Below, in pieces: positions 32,503 to 41,424 of a stretch of DNA of 41,533 bases (within the stretch, counting starts at the first letter, position 1; every line of letters starts with the position of its first letter). This stretch comes from Planctomycetota bacterium (GTDB taxonomy: Bacteria; Planctomycetota; Planctomycetia; Gemmatales; Gemmataceae), in assembly GCA_016873095.1 (NCBI GenBank), contig VGYC01000049.1, positions 1 to 41,533 of the forward strand, written 5' to 3'. The notes under the pieces were generated by a model that made no database searches, had not been told where the DNA came from, and saw only the letters and a program-made list of their open reading frames with translations. The position numbers and the translations under genes were made by a program.

Positions 32503-33549
32503 GTGCGCAAGTTATGGATTGCCATCCTGATAGGTGCGATGGCGGGCTGCGGCAAGTCGGCGGACTCCAATGCCGAAACGACCGCCGAAACGCCGGCGGA
32601 CGTCGACGAGCCGGGTCTCACCAGCCCAGGCCTGCTGACCTCGCCTGACAAGGCCATCCACAATTGCACCCTGGCGATCGAAAAGCATCCGAAGAATATC
32701 GAGGCTTATTGCGACCGGGGCGATCTCTATTTCCGCGTGGGCCAGTTCGACAAGGCCATCGCCGACTATACCAAGGCGCTGCAGTTGCAGCCAGGCGCCA
32801 AGATCTACTACAACCGCGGTGTGGCCCATTCCGCCAAGAACGAGCTGGATTTTGCCTTTGCCGATTACAACAAGGCGATCCAGCTGGACCCGCGCGACGC
32901 CGCCGCCTACTTCAATCGCGCCATGGTGTTACAGCAACGAGGCGAGGCCGCCGAGGCGATCAAGGACCTTTCGGAGGCCATCAAGATTGAGCCCGCCGAT
33001 GCCTTGTCATTCTTGCATCGCGGACTGACGTACCTCGGTCTGGAACTGATTGACCTGGCCGAAAATGACTTCACGAGTGCGATTCAGCTGGACCCGACCC
33101 ATGCCGACCCGTTCATCAACCGCGGCTTCATTCGTTTCAATCGCGGTCAATTCGAGGCGGCCGTCGCCGATTTCAGCGCCGCGATTCGCCTCGCTCCGGA
33201 GCACGCTCAGCCGCGGATGAACCGGGCCATCTGCCTTGAGCAACTCGGCAAGCTGGACGCGGCCCTGCAAGACCTGGATGAGGCACTGCGCCTGGAGCCC
33301 GAAAATGCGCTCCTGTTCAACAAGCGCGGCACGCTTCGCGCCGCCAAGGGCGACACCAGATCCGCCGTCAACGACTTCACCAAGGCCGTCGACCTGCAAC
33401 CGGAGTTTGCCCCCGCCTTTCGCAACCGTGGCAACGCCTACCTGAAGATGGGCGACAACGCCAGGGCCCAGCAGGACTTTGAGACTGTGGGCAAACTCGA
33501 TCCAACTGAGCTGGAGAAGAACCCTCCGACGACGAATCGCAGTGAATGA
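32503..33549 (+). CDS. TPR-repeat lipoprotein
   Basis: The protein has 348 residues from a GTG start at 32503 behind GGAGGGG; the earlier ATG at 32452 has no binding site. The N-terminus is a lipoprotein signal with MAGC as lipobox (Cys near residue 16), so the protein is anchored by lipid at the envelope. After an Ala/Glu/Thr-rich linker come about eight tetratricopeptide repeats covering residues 50-335, each with the A-x-x-x-R-G and A-x-x-D-x-x-x-A-x-x-L-x-P pattern (for example KAIADYTKALQLQPGAKIYY and AFADYNKAIQLDPRDAAAYF). TPRs mediate protein-protein contacts, so it is probably a scaffold. The final repeat is followed by a short polar tail. It converges on the small membrane protein with a 15-base gap. 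Confidence 0.88.
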   Translation: MRKLWIAILIGAMAGCGKSADSNAETTAETPADVDEPGLTSPGLLTSPDKAIHNCTLAIEKHPKNIEAYCDRGDLYFRVGQFDKAIADYTKALQLQPGAKIYYNRGVAHSAKNELDFAFADYNKAIQLDPRDAAAYFNRAMVLQQRGEAAEAIKDLSEAIKIEPADALSFLHRGLTYLGLELIDLAENDFTSAIQLDPTHADPFINRGFIRFNRGQFEAAVADFSAAIRLAPEHAQPRMNRAICLEQLGKLDAALQDLDEALRLEPENALLFNKRGTLRAAKGDTRSAVNDFTKAVDLQPEFAPAFRNRGNAYLKMGDNARAQQDFETVGKLDPTELEKNPPTTNRSE

Positions 33550-33564
33550 GCCGAAATCCTGCAC

Positions 33565-33855
33565 TCACGCATCTTGGTTCAGCTCAACTTCATGCTTCGG
33601 GCGCGTGCGCCCCTCAAGGGTGGTCGCTTCGAGACCGTCAGGCGCGACTTCGGCCGATGCGTCTTCGGCCGATCCGGCCGCTTCTTTCTTGCGCACCTTG
33701 AACAGGCGGATCAAGGCAAAAAAGGGTCGCAAGAATATCGCTCCCACAGCCAAGCCTGCCCAGGCCAACAGGCCGAGCAGATAAGGAATGAACTCGATGC
33801 CCATTCCCGGGCCTACATAGGCCAGGGGAAGGACGGCGAGGTTATGGTCTGGCAT
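33565..33855 (-). CDS. Small membrane protein with a charged tail
   Basis: The 96-residue product has a hydrophobic N-terminal half with one or two membrane helices (about 9-50: LAYVGPGMGIEFIPYLLGL, then WAGLAVGAIFLRPFFAL). A hydrophilic Ala/Glu-rich tail contains the basic anchor KVRKK. The ATG is preceded by a strong AAGGGAGGG. That site and the start overlap the last 14 bases of the arylsulfotransferase-like reading frame, which suggests the two were once translationally coupled. No family is recognised. The intact binding site implies it is still translated even though its upstream partner is broken. Confidence 0.7.
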   Translation of the reverse strand: MPDHNLAVLPLAYVGPGMGIEFIPYLLGLLAWAGLAVGAIFLRPFFALIRLFKVRKKEAAGSAEDASAEVAPDGLEATTLEGRTRPKHEVELNQDA

Positions 33856-34730
33856 GGGGCCCTCCCTTGAGAAACGGCAATTGTTCCGATGAGAATCGCC
33901 TGCCGGACGTGATGAATCCTCCAGTCGAACAGGACCAGACGACTTCCTTGTCGTGAGTGACTTCCAGAATGTTGCCGGCGTCGGAGTTGACGATCAGCGT
34001 GTTGCCGTTGGGCAAACGTTGATTCATGCCGCGAAGCTTGCTCAGAAATGGCCTGGTGTTTTCGCCCGAATAAGACCCGGGAAAGCCCTGAGTTTCGGGG
34101 TCATACTCGACAACGCGCGATGCCGTCGGAGAACCACGATTGTCGAATAAAAGCAGATTGCCATTGTCAAGAAACTGAGGATCGTGCTGGGCTTCCCAGG
34201 GGCCGCGCGCTGCCCAGACCAGCTTGCCGCTGTCGACATCAACAACGGCAATCGTGTCGAGGTGACACATGGACGTGAGCACCTGTCCGGCCTTGAACAT
34301 GGGGAATTTCGGCGCCAGTTGCCTGGTCAGTACCTTGACGGAATTCAGGTGCAGGATGTCTCTACGGCGCGCGTCGGCAAAAGTCGCGCCCGGCTTCGCC
34401 CCGATCAACGAACCGCCCTTGACCTCGTCCAGTAGCGGAGAATAAGGCGAATCGCGCCGCCATGATCGTCAGAAGCGTGAATCCATCAAAGTTCTTGTCT
34501 ACCGTGTCATAATCGATGCGGATGTCCGGCAATGCGTCGCCGGAAGCCGCCTCGTTCGAGCCGGACAAGGCCTGCTGCCGCTCGTAAGCGGCTTGCGCTC
34601 CAAGGAACGCTTTGCGCAGAAAGTCCGCCGAAGGGAGATCAAAAAAAATCACCGCGGCGCCCAGCAGGAAGCTCAGAGAGGCGATGCCGATGGCACTCGT
34701 GGTTCGGAACAAGAACTTCCGTGAACACAT
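33842..34730 (-). pseudogene. Arylsulfotransferase-family protein with a large internal deletion
   Basis: Two pieces of one protein are present. The N-terminal piece begins at the ATG at 34730, behind GGAAGGG, with a membrane anchor (IGIASLSFLLGAAVIFF) and ends in DYDTVDKNFDGFTLLT. The C-terminal piece, in another frame from about 34450 to 33842, reads SPYSPLLDEVKGGSLIG, then ILHLNSVKVL, DTIAVVDVDSGKLVW, HDPQFLDNGNLLLFDN and QRLPNGNTLIVNSDAGNILEV, all typical propeller blades of the ASST type. About two hundred residues that should lie between them are missing and the frames do not join. This is a pseudogene or an assembly collapse. The intact ancestor would be a periplasmic, membrane-tethered propeller, possibly a sulfotransferase. 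Confidence 0.75.
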
Positions 34731-35062
34731 GAGGCGTGACCCTTCCGGTTCCGAGCGAAGGACGAACAAGCTGGCGAAGTCGTTGCCAGTGCCCAGGTCG
34801 AAGAGTTGGCTGCGGGTGCTCGTCCTCTTCCACCCTGTGAGCTTAGCAACAGAAAATGAATAAAGGGTGAATCAAGCATTAAAACACGGGGGCGAGGCGA
34901 GGGGGGGCAGGGCGGAGGTAGGGCGGAGGGGGGGATGCTATCAGAATATTGATTCTACGCGTCATCCACGACGCGACAAGGAGCGCGACGCCGGGAAATC
35001 GTGCGCAACACGAGGAACCGCGATGTGGTCCGTGCGAAATGGATGCAAGGCAAACTGCTGTT
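34731..35062. other. 332-base gap containing a dense G-rich tract
   Basis: Between the sigma-factor stop and the broken arylsulfotransferase-like gene lies a purine-rich run at 34888-34934 on the plus strand. It contains G-tracts of five, seven, three, three and seven, with two direct copies of AGGGCGGAGG. Four tracts with loops of 8, 4 and 1 bases fit a G-quadruplex. On the transcribed minus strand this is a C-rich stretch downstream of the sigma gene. No gene, clear terminator or promoter is seen in the rest of the gap. Confidence 0.55.
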
Positions 35063-35899
35063 TCAATCCGCTTGCAAGCTCTCGCTCAGCTTGCTAAGCG
35101 CCTCGCTCTCGATCTGGCGGACTCGTTCGCGAGTGAGGCCCAGACATTCGCCGATTTCCTTCAGCGTCTTGGGTTCTTCATCGTCAAGCCCGAAGCGCAT
35201 GCGCAGCACCGTGGCCTCGCGCTTGTCCATCTTGTCGAGGAGGTGGAGGACGTGGGAGAGGTCGTCGGCTTCCACCATTTCCAGGTCGGGTGATTTGGAA
35301 TGACCATCCATGATCATCTCGTCGAGCGACCAGCCGGCCTCGGTTTGCTCGGTCTGGGGCGCGGAGTTGTAGACGCGGATGGCTTTCTTGATGATCGCCA
35401 GCTTCTTCTTGGGCAGATTCAGGCTCTTGGCGATCTCCTCATGCGTCGGAGCACGGCCCAGCTCGTCTTGCAGCTTGGCGGACGCGCGTCGCCATTTGGC
35501 GAGCAGTTCCACCATGTAGGCGGGGATGCGGATGGTCTTGGCGGTGTTGACCAGGGCACGCTTGATTGACTGCTTGATCCAGTAGCTGGCGTAGGTGCTG
35601 AAGCGCGTGTTCATCGTCGGATCAAAGCCCTCGACGGCGCGCAACAGGCCCAGGTTGCCTTCCTCGATGAGATCCTGCAGACCGAGTCCCTTGCCGGTGT
35701 AGCTGCGGGCGATATTGACGACCAGGCGGAGATTGGCGCGGACCATGCGGTCACGGGCCTCGCTGTCGCCTTCCTCGATGCGGTAGGCCAGCTGCTTCTC
35801 CTCATCAGCGTTGAGAAGAGCGGTTTCGTTGATCTCGCGCAGGTAGGTTTCCAGTGGCGACTGAACGGAAGGACCTCGTTGCCGACGTGGTCGTGTCAT
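35063..35899 (-). CDS. RNA polymerase sigma factor of the RpoD/group 2 type
   Basis: The 278-residue protein starts at the ATG at 35899 (MTRPRRQRGPSVQSPLETYL). The frame extends upstream without protein-like sequence. It has region 1.2 (SPLETYLREINE), region 2 with the core-binding and -10 recognition helices (GLQDLIEEGNLGLLRAVEGF and FSTYASYWIKQSIKRAL), region 3, and region 4 with the -35 recognition helix-turn-helix (TLKEIGECLGLTRERVRQIE). There is no region 1.1, so it is a group 2-like factor rather than the housekeeping sigma, probably for stress or growth-phase genes. It would read promoters close to the consensus ones seen at 13502-13531 and 21085-21113. It binds core RNA polymerase in the cytoplasm. 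Confidence 0.92.
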   Translation of the reverse strand: MTRPRRQRGPSVQSPLETYLREINETALLNADEEKQLAYRIEEGDSEARDRMVRANLRLVVNIARSYTGKGLGLQDLIEEGNLGLLRAVEGFDPTMNTRFSTYASYWIKQSIKRALVNTAKTIRIPAYMVELLAKWRRASAKLQDELGRAPTHEEIAKSLNLPKKKLAIIKKAIRVYNSAPQTEQTEAGWSLDEMIMDGHSKSPDLEMVEADDLSHVLHLLDKMDKREATVLRMRFGLDDEEPKTLKEIGECLGLTRERVRQIESEALSKLSESLQAD

Positions 35900-36270
35900 G
35901 TGGAGGTTCCAAAGGTCCTGGGGGGCGGCCCTGGGGGCTCCGGCACCCCGCTTTAGTTTATCCTGGTCACGCGGCGACGCCAATTGTATCTGGGCGCGGT
36001 CCGGCATTTTGCTCGTCAGAGAGGGTATCGTCACGCGTTGCATTGACCTGCACGTCCGCGGCGCGGAACATAGGTCGCGGAGAGAGCTTACCGGCAGCAG
36101 CCCTGTCCCATCAGCCATGACCGCGTCAGGGCACGTTGCTGACACATCGGCCATAACCGGTACAATCGGCGCCACCCGCGCATTTTTGGGCGATGGCCGC
36201 AGCGCGAAAGATCTTGCAAATCAAGTTCGAGCACCGATCCATCGTCCCGTTCGTCGGCCACCGAGATCTC
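35900..36270. other. 371-base gap upstream of the sigma-factor gene
   Basis: The gap between the sigma-factor start and the stop of the DUF1553 gene must hold the sigma promoter on the minus strand. I see no good match to -35 and -10 boxes there. A plus-strand TACAAT near 36161 has no gene downstream. The sigma-frame open sequence that extends to 36175 is not protein-like. Nothing else is recognised. Confidence 0.5.
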
Positions 36271-39200
36271 TCAAGGGATGTAGATGAACTCTTTCAGGTT
36301 GAACATGGCGTGTGCGAGATTCGCCCACACTTGCCGGCTGCTCATGATCTCGCCTGGCGCGACTCTGCCGAGCTCCGCAAAGCGCTGAACGGCCCGCTCG
36401 AAGCGCTCGCGCTCTTGCTTGTCGGGAGCGCGTCCGAGGGCCATCGCGAACATGCTTTCAATGCGCGCCACGGGCGTGGCGTGGTGCTGCTGCACGAGCC
36501 GGCCGCTCCAGTAGGCCGCCTGGTCGAGTACGAATGGATCGTTCAGGAACGCGAGCGCCTGGGCGGGGACATTCGTCAGGTCGCGACGGCCCTGCGTGAC
36601 CTTGCCGCCGGGAAAGTTGAAGGCGCCCAGAAAGGCAGGACTCTCCATCAAGATATTCTTGATGTAGATGCTGCGGCGACCGAGGCCATCAAGCGGGCCG
36701 GGAAACAGCCGCCGGTCCGCGTTTTCCTTGTCGCGATAGGGTGCGATGCTCGGGCCATACAGGGAACGGTCCAGACGGCCCGACGCCGCCAGGATGGCAT
36801 CCCGGATGGCTTCCGCCTCCATGCGCCTGGCCGGATAATGATGCAGCCAGCGATTTTGCGGATCGATCTCGCGTGCCCTGGCCTCGGGCCGGTTCGACAT
36901 CTGAAAGCTGCGTGACAGCACGATGGCGCGAATAAGCTTCTTGATCGACCAGCGCTCATCAACGAACCTGGCCGCGAGATGATCCAGCAGCGCCGGATGC
37001 GACGGCAGTTCGCCGACGCGGCCGAAGTCGTCCACGGTCCGCACCAGCCCCGTGCCGAAGAGATGATGCCAGACGCGGTTGACCATGACCCGGGCCGTGA
37101 GCGGATTACCGGCGTTGGCGATCCGCTGGGCGAGTGCGAGGCGACCGCTGCCGTCAGCTGGAAACCGCTCGCGCTCGGTGGACAGCACCTCCAGGTAGCG
37201 CCGGGCGGTCCTCTCCCCGGGCCTCAGACAGTCGCCGCGCACGAAGATCGGCTGATCGATGCCCGGTCCCCAGTCCGCCAGCCCCGGTACGATCCGCGGC
37301 CGGGCCAGCCCTTTCTCGATGGCACGATAGCTGTCAACGAGGTTGCGCAGCCGCGGCGTCGCATCATCTCGATTCGGCAGCAGGCCGTTATTGAGCAGGT
37401 AGGCGAGCCAGTGGACGTCGTGGTCGCTGGCCTTGCCTGTGTGCCAGGCACGCACGGCATTCGCAATGGTCGCGGCATAGCGATCCGCCAGCTCTGGCAC
37501 GGTCTTGGGCGCGGGCTCGGCGAACAACGGCCGCAGGTGGCCAAGCTCCGCCCGCGGCGGACCATCCTCATCGTGCGTGACCACGTGGGTCACGCCCCAG
37601 AACGAGTGTGGATCGGCGGCGGCCTTGTCCCATGGCACGCGCTGGTTCGTCGAGTCGCCCCCCAGCGTCCCCAGTTGATCGGGATACTTCGGATTGTCGA
37701 ACTTCGTCATCAACTCGGCGTAGACGCGCAGGCCGTCCGCATCTTCCGGCGGCGACAAGGTGATCCAGTGCCGGTCGCCGCTGGTGAGCGCCCGGAAGTT
37801 GCGATAGTTGAGCTGGCACTGATTCGACACCAGGCGGACGGCGGCACTCTTGCCGCCCATGACCTGAAAGCTGATGTGTTTGAGGCCGCGTGGCAGGATC
37901 GGCGAGCGCAGTGTGCCATTCAGTTTTTCGGAGACGGCGTGTGTGAAAACGCCGGCGGGAAAGATGGCCTTCACCACAGCGTCGCCGTCGCAATCCAGCG
38001 CAAAGTCGCCGGCAGCACCGGGACCGTGGCGCAGCGCCTGGCCGCCGGCTTGCCAGCCTGCGAACCCCTCCTTGCGAAAATCAGCCCAGGTTCTGAATCG
38101 CTTGGCGTTGAACTCGGCACGCTCCCGTTCATCTTTCGTGAATTGTGCCGCCGCCTGCCGCCAGCGCGTCGCGAATGGCGCCCTGGCATCCATCATGACT
38201 TGCCGCCAAACCTTCAAGGGCTCCTCCGCTCCGGACTTGTTGTTCCTGAGTGCCGCCTGCCAGTGATTCAGCATTTTCCCGTCGGCCTGGCCGGCGCCGG
38301 CAGTGGATGCCGCCATCAGATAGCGCGCGACTTTTTCCGACTCGGTCAACCAGGCCCGGCCAAGCTCTTCGCGAATCTCCTGCTTGAGCTGTCGTAATCG
38401 ACGGATCGGTCCAGCGTTGACCTCGGGAGCGTCGATGGTGTGAGTGACCTGTCGCGAACTCCGAAGCACGCCGAGCAGGCCGTAGTAATCCTTCATGGAC
38501 ACGGCGTCGATCTTGTGGTCGTGGCAGCGGGCGCAGGCGACCGTCGTCGCCTGGAAGGCCTTGGTGAGCGTATCGATCTGGTTGTCGAGCAGGTCGTAGC
38601 CAATTTGCCGCAGGTCGATGCAATCGTCGTGGTTGACCTCGCCGAAACGATAAAAGGCCGTGCCGATGACCGACTCATTGATCCTGTCGTGCTCGTTCCG
38701 ACGCGGCCGCGGCAACAGATCGCCGGCAATGTGCTCGCGGATCAACTGATCGAACGGGACGTCGTCATTGAAAGCGCGTATGAGGTAGTCGCGGTAGCGC
38801 CAGGCGTGATGCACCTCGTAGTTCCACTCGTTGCCGTGCGTCTCGGAAAAACGAACGACATCGAGCCAGTGCCGCGCCCAGCGCTCGCCGAAGTGCGGCG
38901 ACTTGAGCAGCCGATCGACCAGCTTTTCATAGGCATCCACGTCGGAGTCGCGCTCGAAATCGGTAATCTCCGAGGGCATGGGCGGCAAGCCGGTCAGCAC
39001 CAGGCTGAGCCGACGAATGAGCGTGGCCCGCGGTGCCGGGTCCGCCGGTTCGAGCCCCGATTTCTCCAGCGATGCCATCAGGTGCTGATCGATCCTTTGC
39101 CTGGACCAGGTGATATTCTTGATCGCCGGGACGCCGGGTTCGATCACAGGCTTCAGGCTCCACCAGTCACGGCGCGTGCGCAGCATCTCGTCCCAGGTAG

Positions 39201-39597
39201 TCGCCGCAGCCGGGTTGACGCTGCGCGTGCGCGGATCCGGCGCCCCCATCTTGATCCACGCTTCCAGGTCGGCGATCACGTTGTCAGGCAGCTTTCCCTT
39301 CGGAGGCATGCGCAGCGAGTCATCCGAGTAGCTTACCGCCTTGAGCAGCAGGCTCGCCTCCGGCTTGCCGGGAACCACGGCCGGCCCGGTCTCGCCCCCC
39401 TTGCGTGTTGCCTCGCGGCTGTCGAGCCACAGCTTGCCTTTGACTTTTTTCGCGCGCGTCGAATGGCACGAGTAGCAGTGCTCCGCCAGGACCGGGCGGA
39501 TCCTGGCCTCGAAGAAGTCCAGTCCGTGCTGCTCCTGGGCGCTTGCGATAGCCGGTGCGCCGGCGATGAACCCAAGAAGAATGATGGATTGACGCAT
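36271..39597 (-). CDS. Planctomycete secreted cytochrome c protein with DUF1549 and DUF1553 domains
   Basis: The 1108-residue protein starts at the ATG at 39597, behind GAGGAT, and has a signal peptide ending near residue 20 (AIASA). The N-terminal planctomycete cytochrome domain binds c-type heme through CYSCH (Cys41, Cys44, His45), followed by MPPKGKLPDNVIADLEAWI with a likely axial Met. The DUF1549 region runs from about 160 to 360 (FGERWARHWLDVVRFSETHG), then a jelly-roll-like insert, then DUF1553 from about 790 to the end (NPLTARVMVNRVWHHLFGTG, WSIKKLIRAIVLSRSFQMS). Such proteins are hugely expanded in planctomycetes and are thought to act in periplasmic breakdown or oxidation of complex sugars; the reaction is unknown. 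They usually pair with a DUF1501 gene, which is absent here. Confidence 0.93.
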   Translation of the reverse strand: MRQSIILLGFIAGAPAIASAQEQHGLDFFEARIRPVLAEHCYSCHSTRAKKVKGKLWLDSREATRKGGETGPAVVPGKPEASLLLKAVSYSDDSLRMPPKGKLPDNVIADLEAWIKMGAPDPRTRSVNPAAATTWDEMLRTRRDWWSLKPVIEPGVPAIKNITWSRQRIDQHLMASLEKSGLEPADPAPRATLIRRLSLVLTGLPPMPSEITDFERDSDVDAYEKLVDRLLKSPHFGERWARHWLDVVRFSETHGNEWNYEVHHAWRYRDYLIRAFNDDVPFDQLIREHIAGDLLPRPRRNEHDRINESVIGTAFYRFGEVNHDDCIDLRQIGYDLLDNQIDTLTKAFQATTVACARCHDHKIDAVSMKDYYGLLGVLRSSRQVTHTIDAPEVNAGPIRRLRQLKQEIREELGRAWLTESEKVARYLMAASTAGAGQADGKMLNHWQAALRNNKSGAEEPLKVWRQVMMDARAPFATRWRQAAAQFTKDERERAEFNAKRFRTWADFRKEGFAGWQAGGQALRHGPGAAGDFALDCDGDAVVKAIFPAGVFTHAVSEKLNGTLRSPILPRGLKHISFQVMGGKSAAVRLVSNQCQLNYRNFRALTSGDRHWITLSPPEDADGLRVYAELMTKFDNPKYPDQLGTLGGDSTNQRVPWDKAAADPHSFWGVTHVVTHDEDGPPRAELGHLRPLFAEPAPKTVPELADRYAATIANAVRAWHTGKASDHDVHWLAYLLNNGLLPNRDDATPRLRNLVDSYRAIEKGLARPRIVPGLADWGPGIDQPIFVRGDCLRPGERTARRYLEVLSTERERFPADGSGRLALAQRIANAGNPLTARVMVNRVWHHLFGTGLVRTVDDFGRVGELPSHPALLDHLAARFVDERWSIKKLIRAIVLSRSFQMSNRPEARAREIDPQNRWLHHYPARRMEAEAIRDAILAASGRLDRSLYGPSIAPYRDKENADRRLFPGPLDGLGRRSIYIKNILMESPAFLGAFNFPGGKVTQGRRDLTNVPAQALAFLNDPFVLDQAAYWSGRLVQQHHATPVARIESMFAMALGRAPDKQERERFERAVQRFAELGRVAPGEIMSSRQVWANLAHAMFNLKEFIYIP

Positions 39598-39776
39598 GAA
39601 ATCCTCGCAAGGCGGGACGGCAGTGGACTCATGGGGCGGATTGGCCATTATACCGGAACGCCTGCTGCACCACCTGAAAAAACCGCCTGGCAGCAACGGC
39701 GCACCGGCGCTTCGTTTTTTCACCAAATGTTTCTATGTATATGAGGGAATGAACTGCACTCTCAGGGCCGCAACCA

Positions 39777-40634
39777 ATGGCCGCGACCACCCAGGCTCCT
39801 GTCCTCGACCGCCCGCCGGAGTCCATGCGCCCGGACCGGCCCGAAGTCATGAGCCAGGTTGGCGTGAGCACGCTCATCGAGATTGACCGCGGCGTGACGT
39901 TTGAGTGCCTGGTGGGCAGGCATGTACGAGCCCGCAACCTGACGACCGGTCTGGTGACGATTCGCGCCTCGGCCGGTCTGCCATATCACACTCATCCGTT
40001 CGGTGAGGCCATCACCGTGCTGCAAGGCCGGGCAGTGGTGGGGGTGCAAGGGCGCGTTTACGAGCTGGGCCCGCTCGACAACATTGTGATCCCGCGTGAA
40101 CTCGCCCACACCGCCAGCAATCCTTCCGACCAAGACGCCGTGCTGCATATCGCCATGGCGTCGCATGCGCCGACACGCACGCTGGTCGAGGACAGGTTCA
40201 CGCAGCAGGCAATGTCGACCGATTCGACAGGCCAGCCCGGGGCCGAACGCGTCAATCGCCAGGCCACTGCGCCGCGCTTCGCCGCCGGGCCGGGGACGGA
40301 GTTCATTGACTTCTTCAATGTCGATCTGCTACCCAACATCGAGATGAGCGGCGGCTACGGGCTGTTCCATCCCGGAGGCCGGTTGCCGGCGCACGTGCAC
40401 GACTTCGACGAATCGATATCGATCATCGACGGCGCGGCCACGTGCATCGTCGAGGGCAAGCGCTATACGCTGTCCAGATGCGCCACCGCCCTGGTGCCGC
40501 GCGGCCGCGTCCATTACTTCATCAACGATTCCCAGGCGACCATGGCCATGATCTGGGTATACGCAGGTCCCAGACCGGAGCGGATCATCGTCGCCGAACG
40601 CTGCGCCACCATCGAAGGAAGTCCCTGGAAATGA
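39777..40634 (+). CDS. Bicupin protein
   Basis: The 285-residue protein has two cupin barrels in tandem. The first has the metal ligands His71, His73 and Glu77 in HTHPFGEAITVLQG, with the second-motif His111 in ELAHTASN. The second has His206, His208 and Glu212 in HVHDFDESISIIDG, with His246 in GRVHYFIN. Both sites are complete, so each barrel may bind a metal such as Mn, Fe or Ni. Bicupins of this kind include oxalate-, gentisate- and (S)-ureidoglycine-type enzymes, and the layout resembles ureidoglycine aminohydrolase-like proteins, but I cannot assign a reaction. The ATG at 39777 has only AGGG nearby. It precedes the dehydrogenase by 61 bases on the same strand, suggesting a small catabolic operon. 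Confidence 0.85.
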   Translation: MAATTQAPVLDRPPESMRPDRPEVMSQVGVSTLIEIDRGVTFECLVGRHVRARNLTTGLVTIRASAGLPYHTHPFGEAITVLQGRAVVGVQGRVYELGPLDNIVIPRELAHTASNPSDQDAVLHIAMASHAPTRTLVEDRFTQQAMSTDSTGQPGAERVNRQATAPRFAAGPGTEFIDFFNVDLLPNIEMSGGYGLFHPGGRLPAHVHDFDESISIIDGAATCIVEGKRYTLSRCATALVPRGRVHYFINDSQATMAMIWVYAGPRPERIIVAERCATIEGSPWK

Positions 40635-40695
40635 GGCGGCCGGCAACTCCGATCCGCAAGCATCGGCGCGATGGATTGCAGGGGGTGTTGGCGAC

Positions 40696-41424
40696 ATGAG
40701 CCGTACCTTTCGCGTGGCCCTTACCGGCGACTTCAACGACGAGGCCGGTCGGCCGCGCTATCCCGACATGGGCCTTCCTCTTCTCGCGAATGCGGGCATC
40801 GACACATCCACGCTGCCGCGGCACGCCGCCGAGATCGAGCCGGAGCAGCTGGCAAATGTCAACGGTGTCATCGTGCTGTCGCCGCGCGTGACGGCGCGCA
40901 CCCTGTCCGGGTCTAGCGAGTTGCTGGCCGTCGGCCGGTTCGGCGTCGGCTACGACAGCGTCGATGTCGCCGCCTGTACCGCTGCCGATGTCATCCTGTT
41001 CATCACCCCCGGCGCCGTCGATCGCCCGGTGGCGGAAGCGACGCTGGCGTGGATGCTCGCCCTGTCGCATCACGTCCGCGCCAAGGACCGCCTGGTGCGC
41101 GAAGGCAAGTGGGACGAGCGCTCCGGCTACATGGGCAGCGAACTGCGCGAGCGCACTCTCGGCGTGATCGGCCTGGGCGGCATCGGCAAGGCGCTTGTCA
41201 ACCTGGTCGCCGGCCTCGGCATGAAACCGGCCATCGCTTGCGATCCGGTGGTGATGCCCGAGCAGGCGGCTGCCATCGGCGTCCGGCTCGTGTCACTCGA
41301 GGAGCTGTTGCGTTCCGCGGACTATGTCTCGATCCACTGTCCACTCAGCGAACAGACGCGCAACCTGATCGGTGCGCGCGAGATCGCACTGATGAAGCCG
41401 ACGTCATATGGCCCGTCGCAATAA
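40696..41424 (+). CDS. D-isomer-specific 2-hydroxyacid dehydrogenase, truncated at the right edge
   Basis: The readable product has 242 residues. It contains the N-terminal substrate domain (RFGVGYDSVDVAACTAADV) and the Rossmann motif LGVIGLGGIGKALVN at 155-169, with the NAD-selective Asp near 183. It resembles the D-3-phosphoglycerate dehydrogenase group, which oxidises 2-hydroxy acids in the cytoplasm. The family continues after MKPTSY with an INTARG-type stretch that brings the catalytic Arg, then Glu and His. Here the sequence departs at about 41408, right after the Tyr codon, reads GPSQ and stops. All catalytic residues are therefore missing and the gene is broken or misassembled. GGGGG precedes the ATG at 40696. 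It may act with the bicupin upstream. Confidence 0.85.
   Translation: MSRTFRVALTGDFNDEAGRPRYPDMGLPLLANAGIDTSTLPRHAAEIEPEQLANVNGVIVLSPRVTARTLSGSSELLAVGRFGVGYDSVDVAACTAADVILFITPGAVDRPVAEATLAWMLALSHHVRAKDRLVREGKWDERSGYMGSELRERTLGVIGLGGIGKALVNLVAGLGMKPAIACDPVVMPEQAAAIGVRLVSLEELLRSADYVSIHCPLSEQTRNLIGAREIALMKPTSYGPSQ

Noticed and set aside
35900-36175. Longer N-terminus for the sigma factor, possibly a region 1.1
   Set aside because: The added 92 residues have no acidic region 1.1 character and no binding site at their start, so the ATG at 35899 is preferred.
36979-38397. 472-codon open frame on the plus strand opposite the DUF1553 protein gene
   Set aside because: It lies wholly antisense to a well-supported gene. 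Its product is rich in Arg, Gly, Ala and Val without any domain, as expected for a shadow frame in high-GC DNA.
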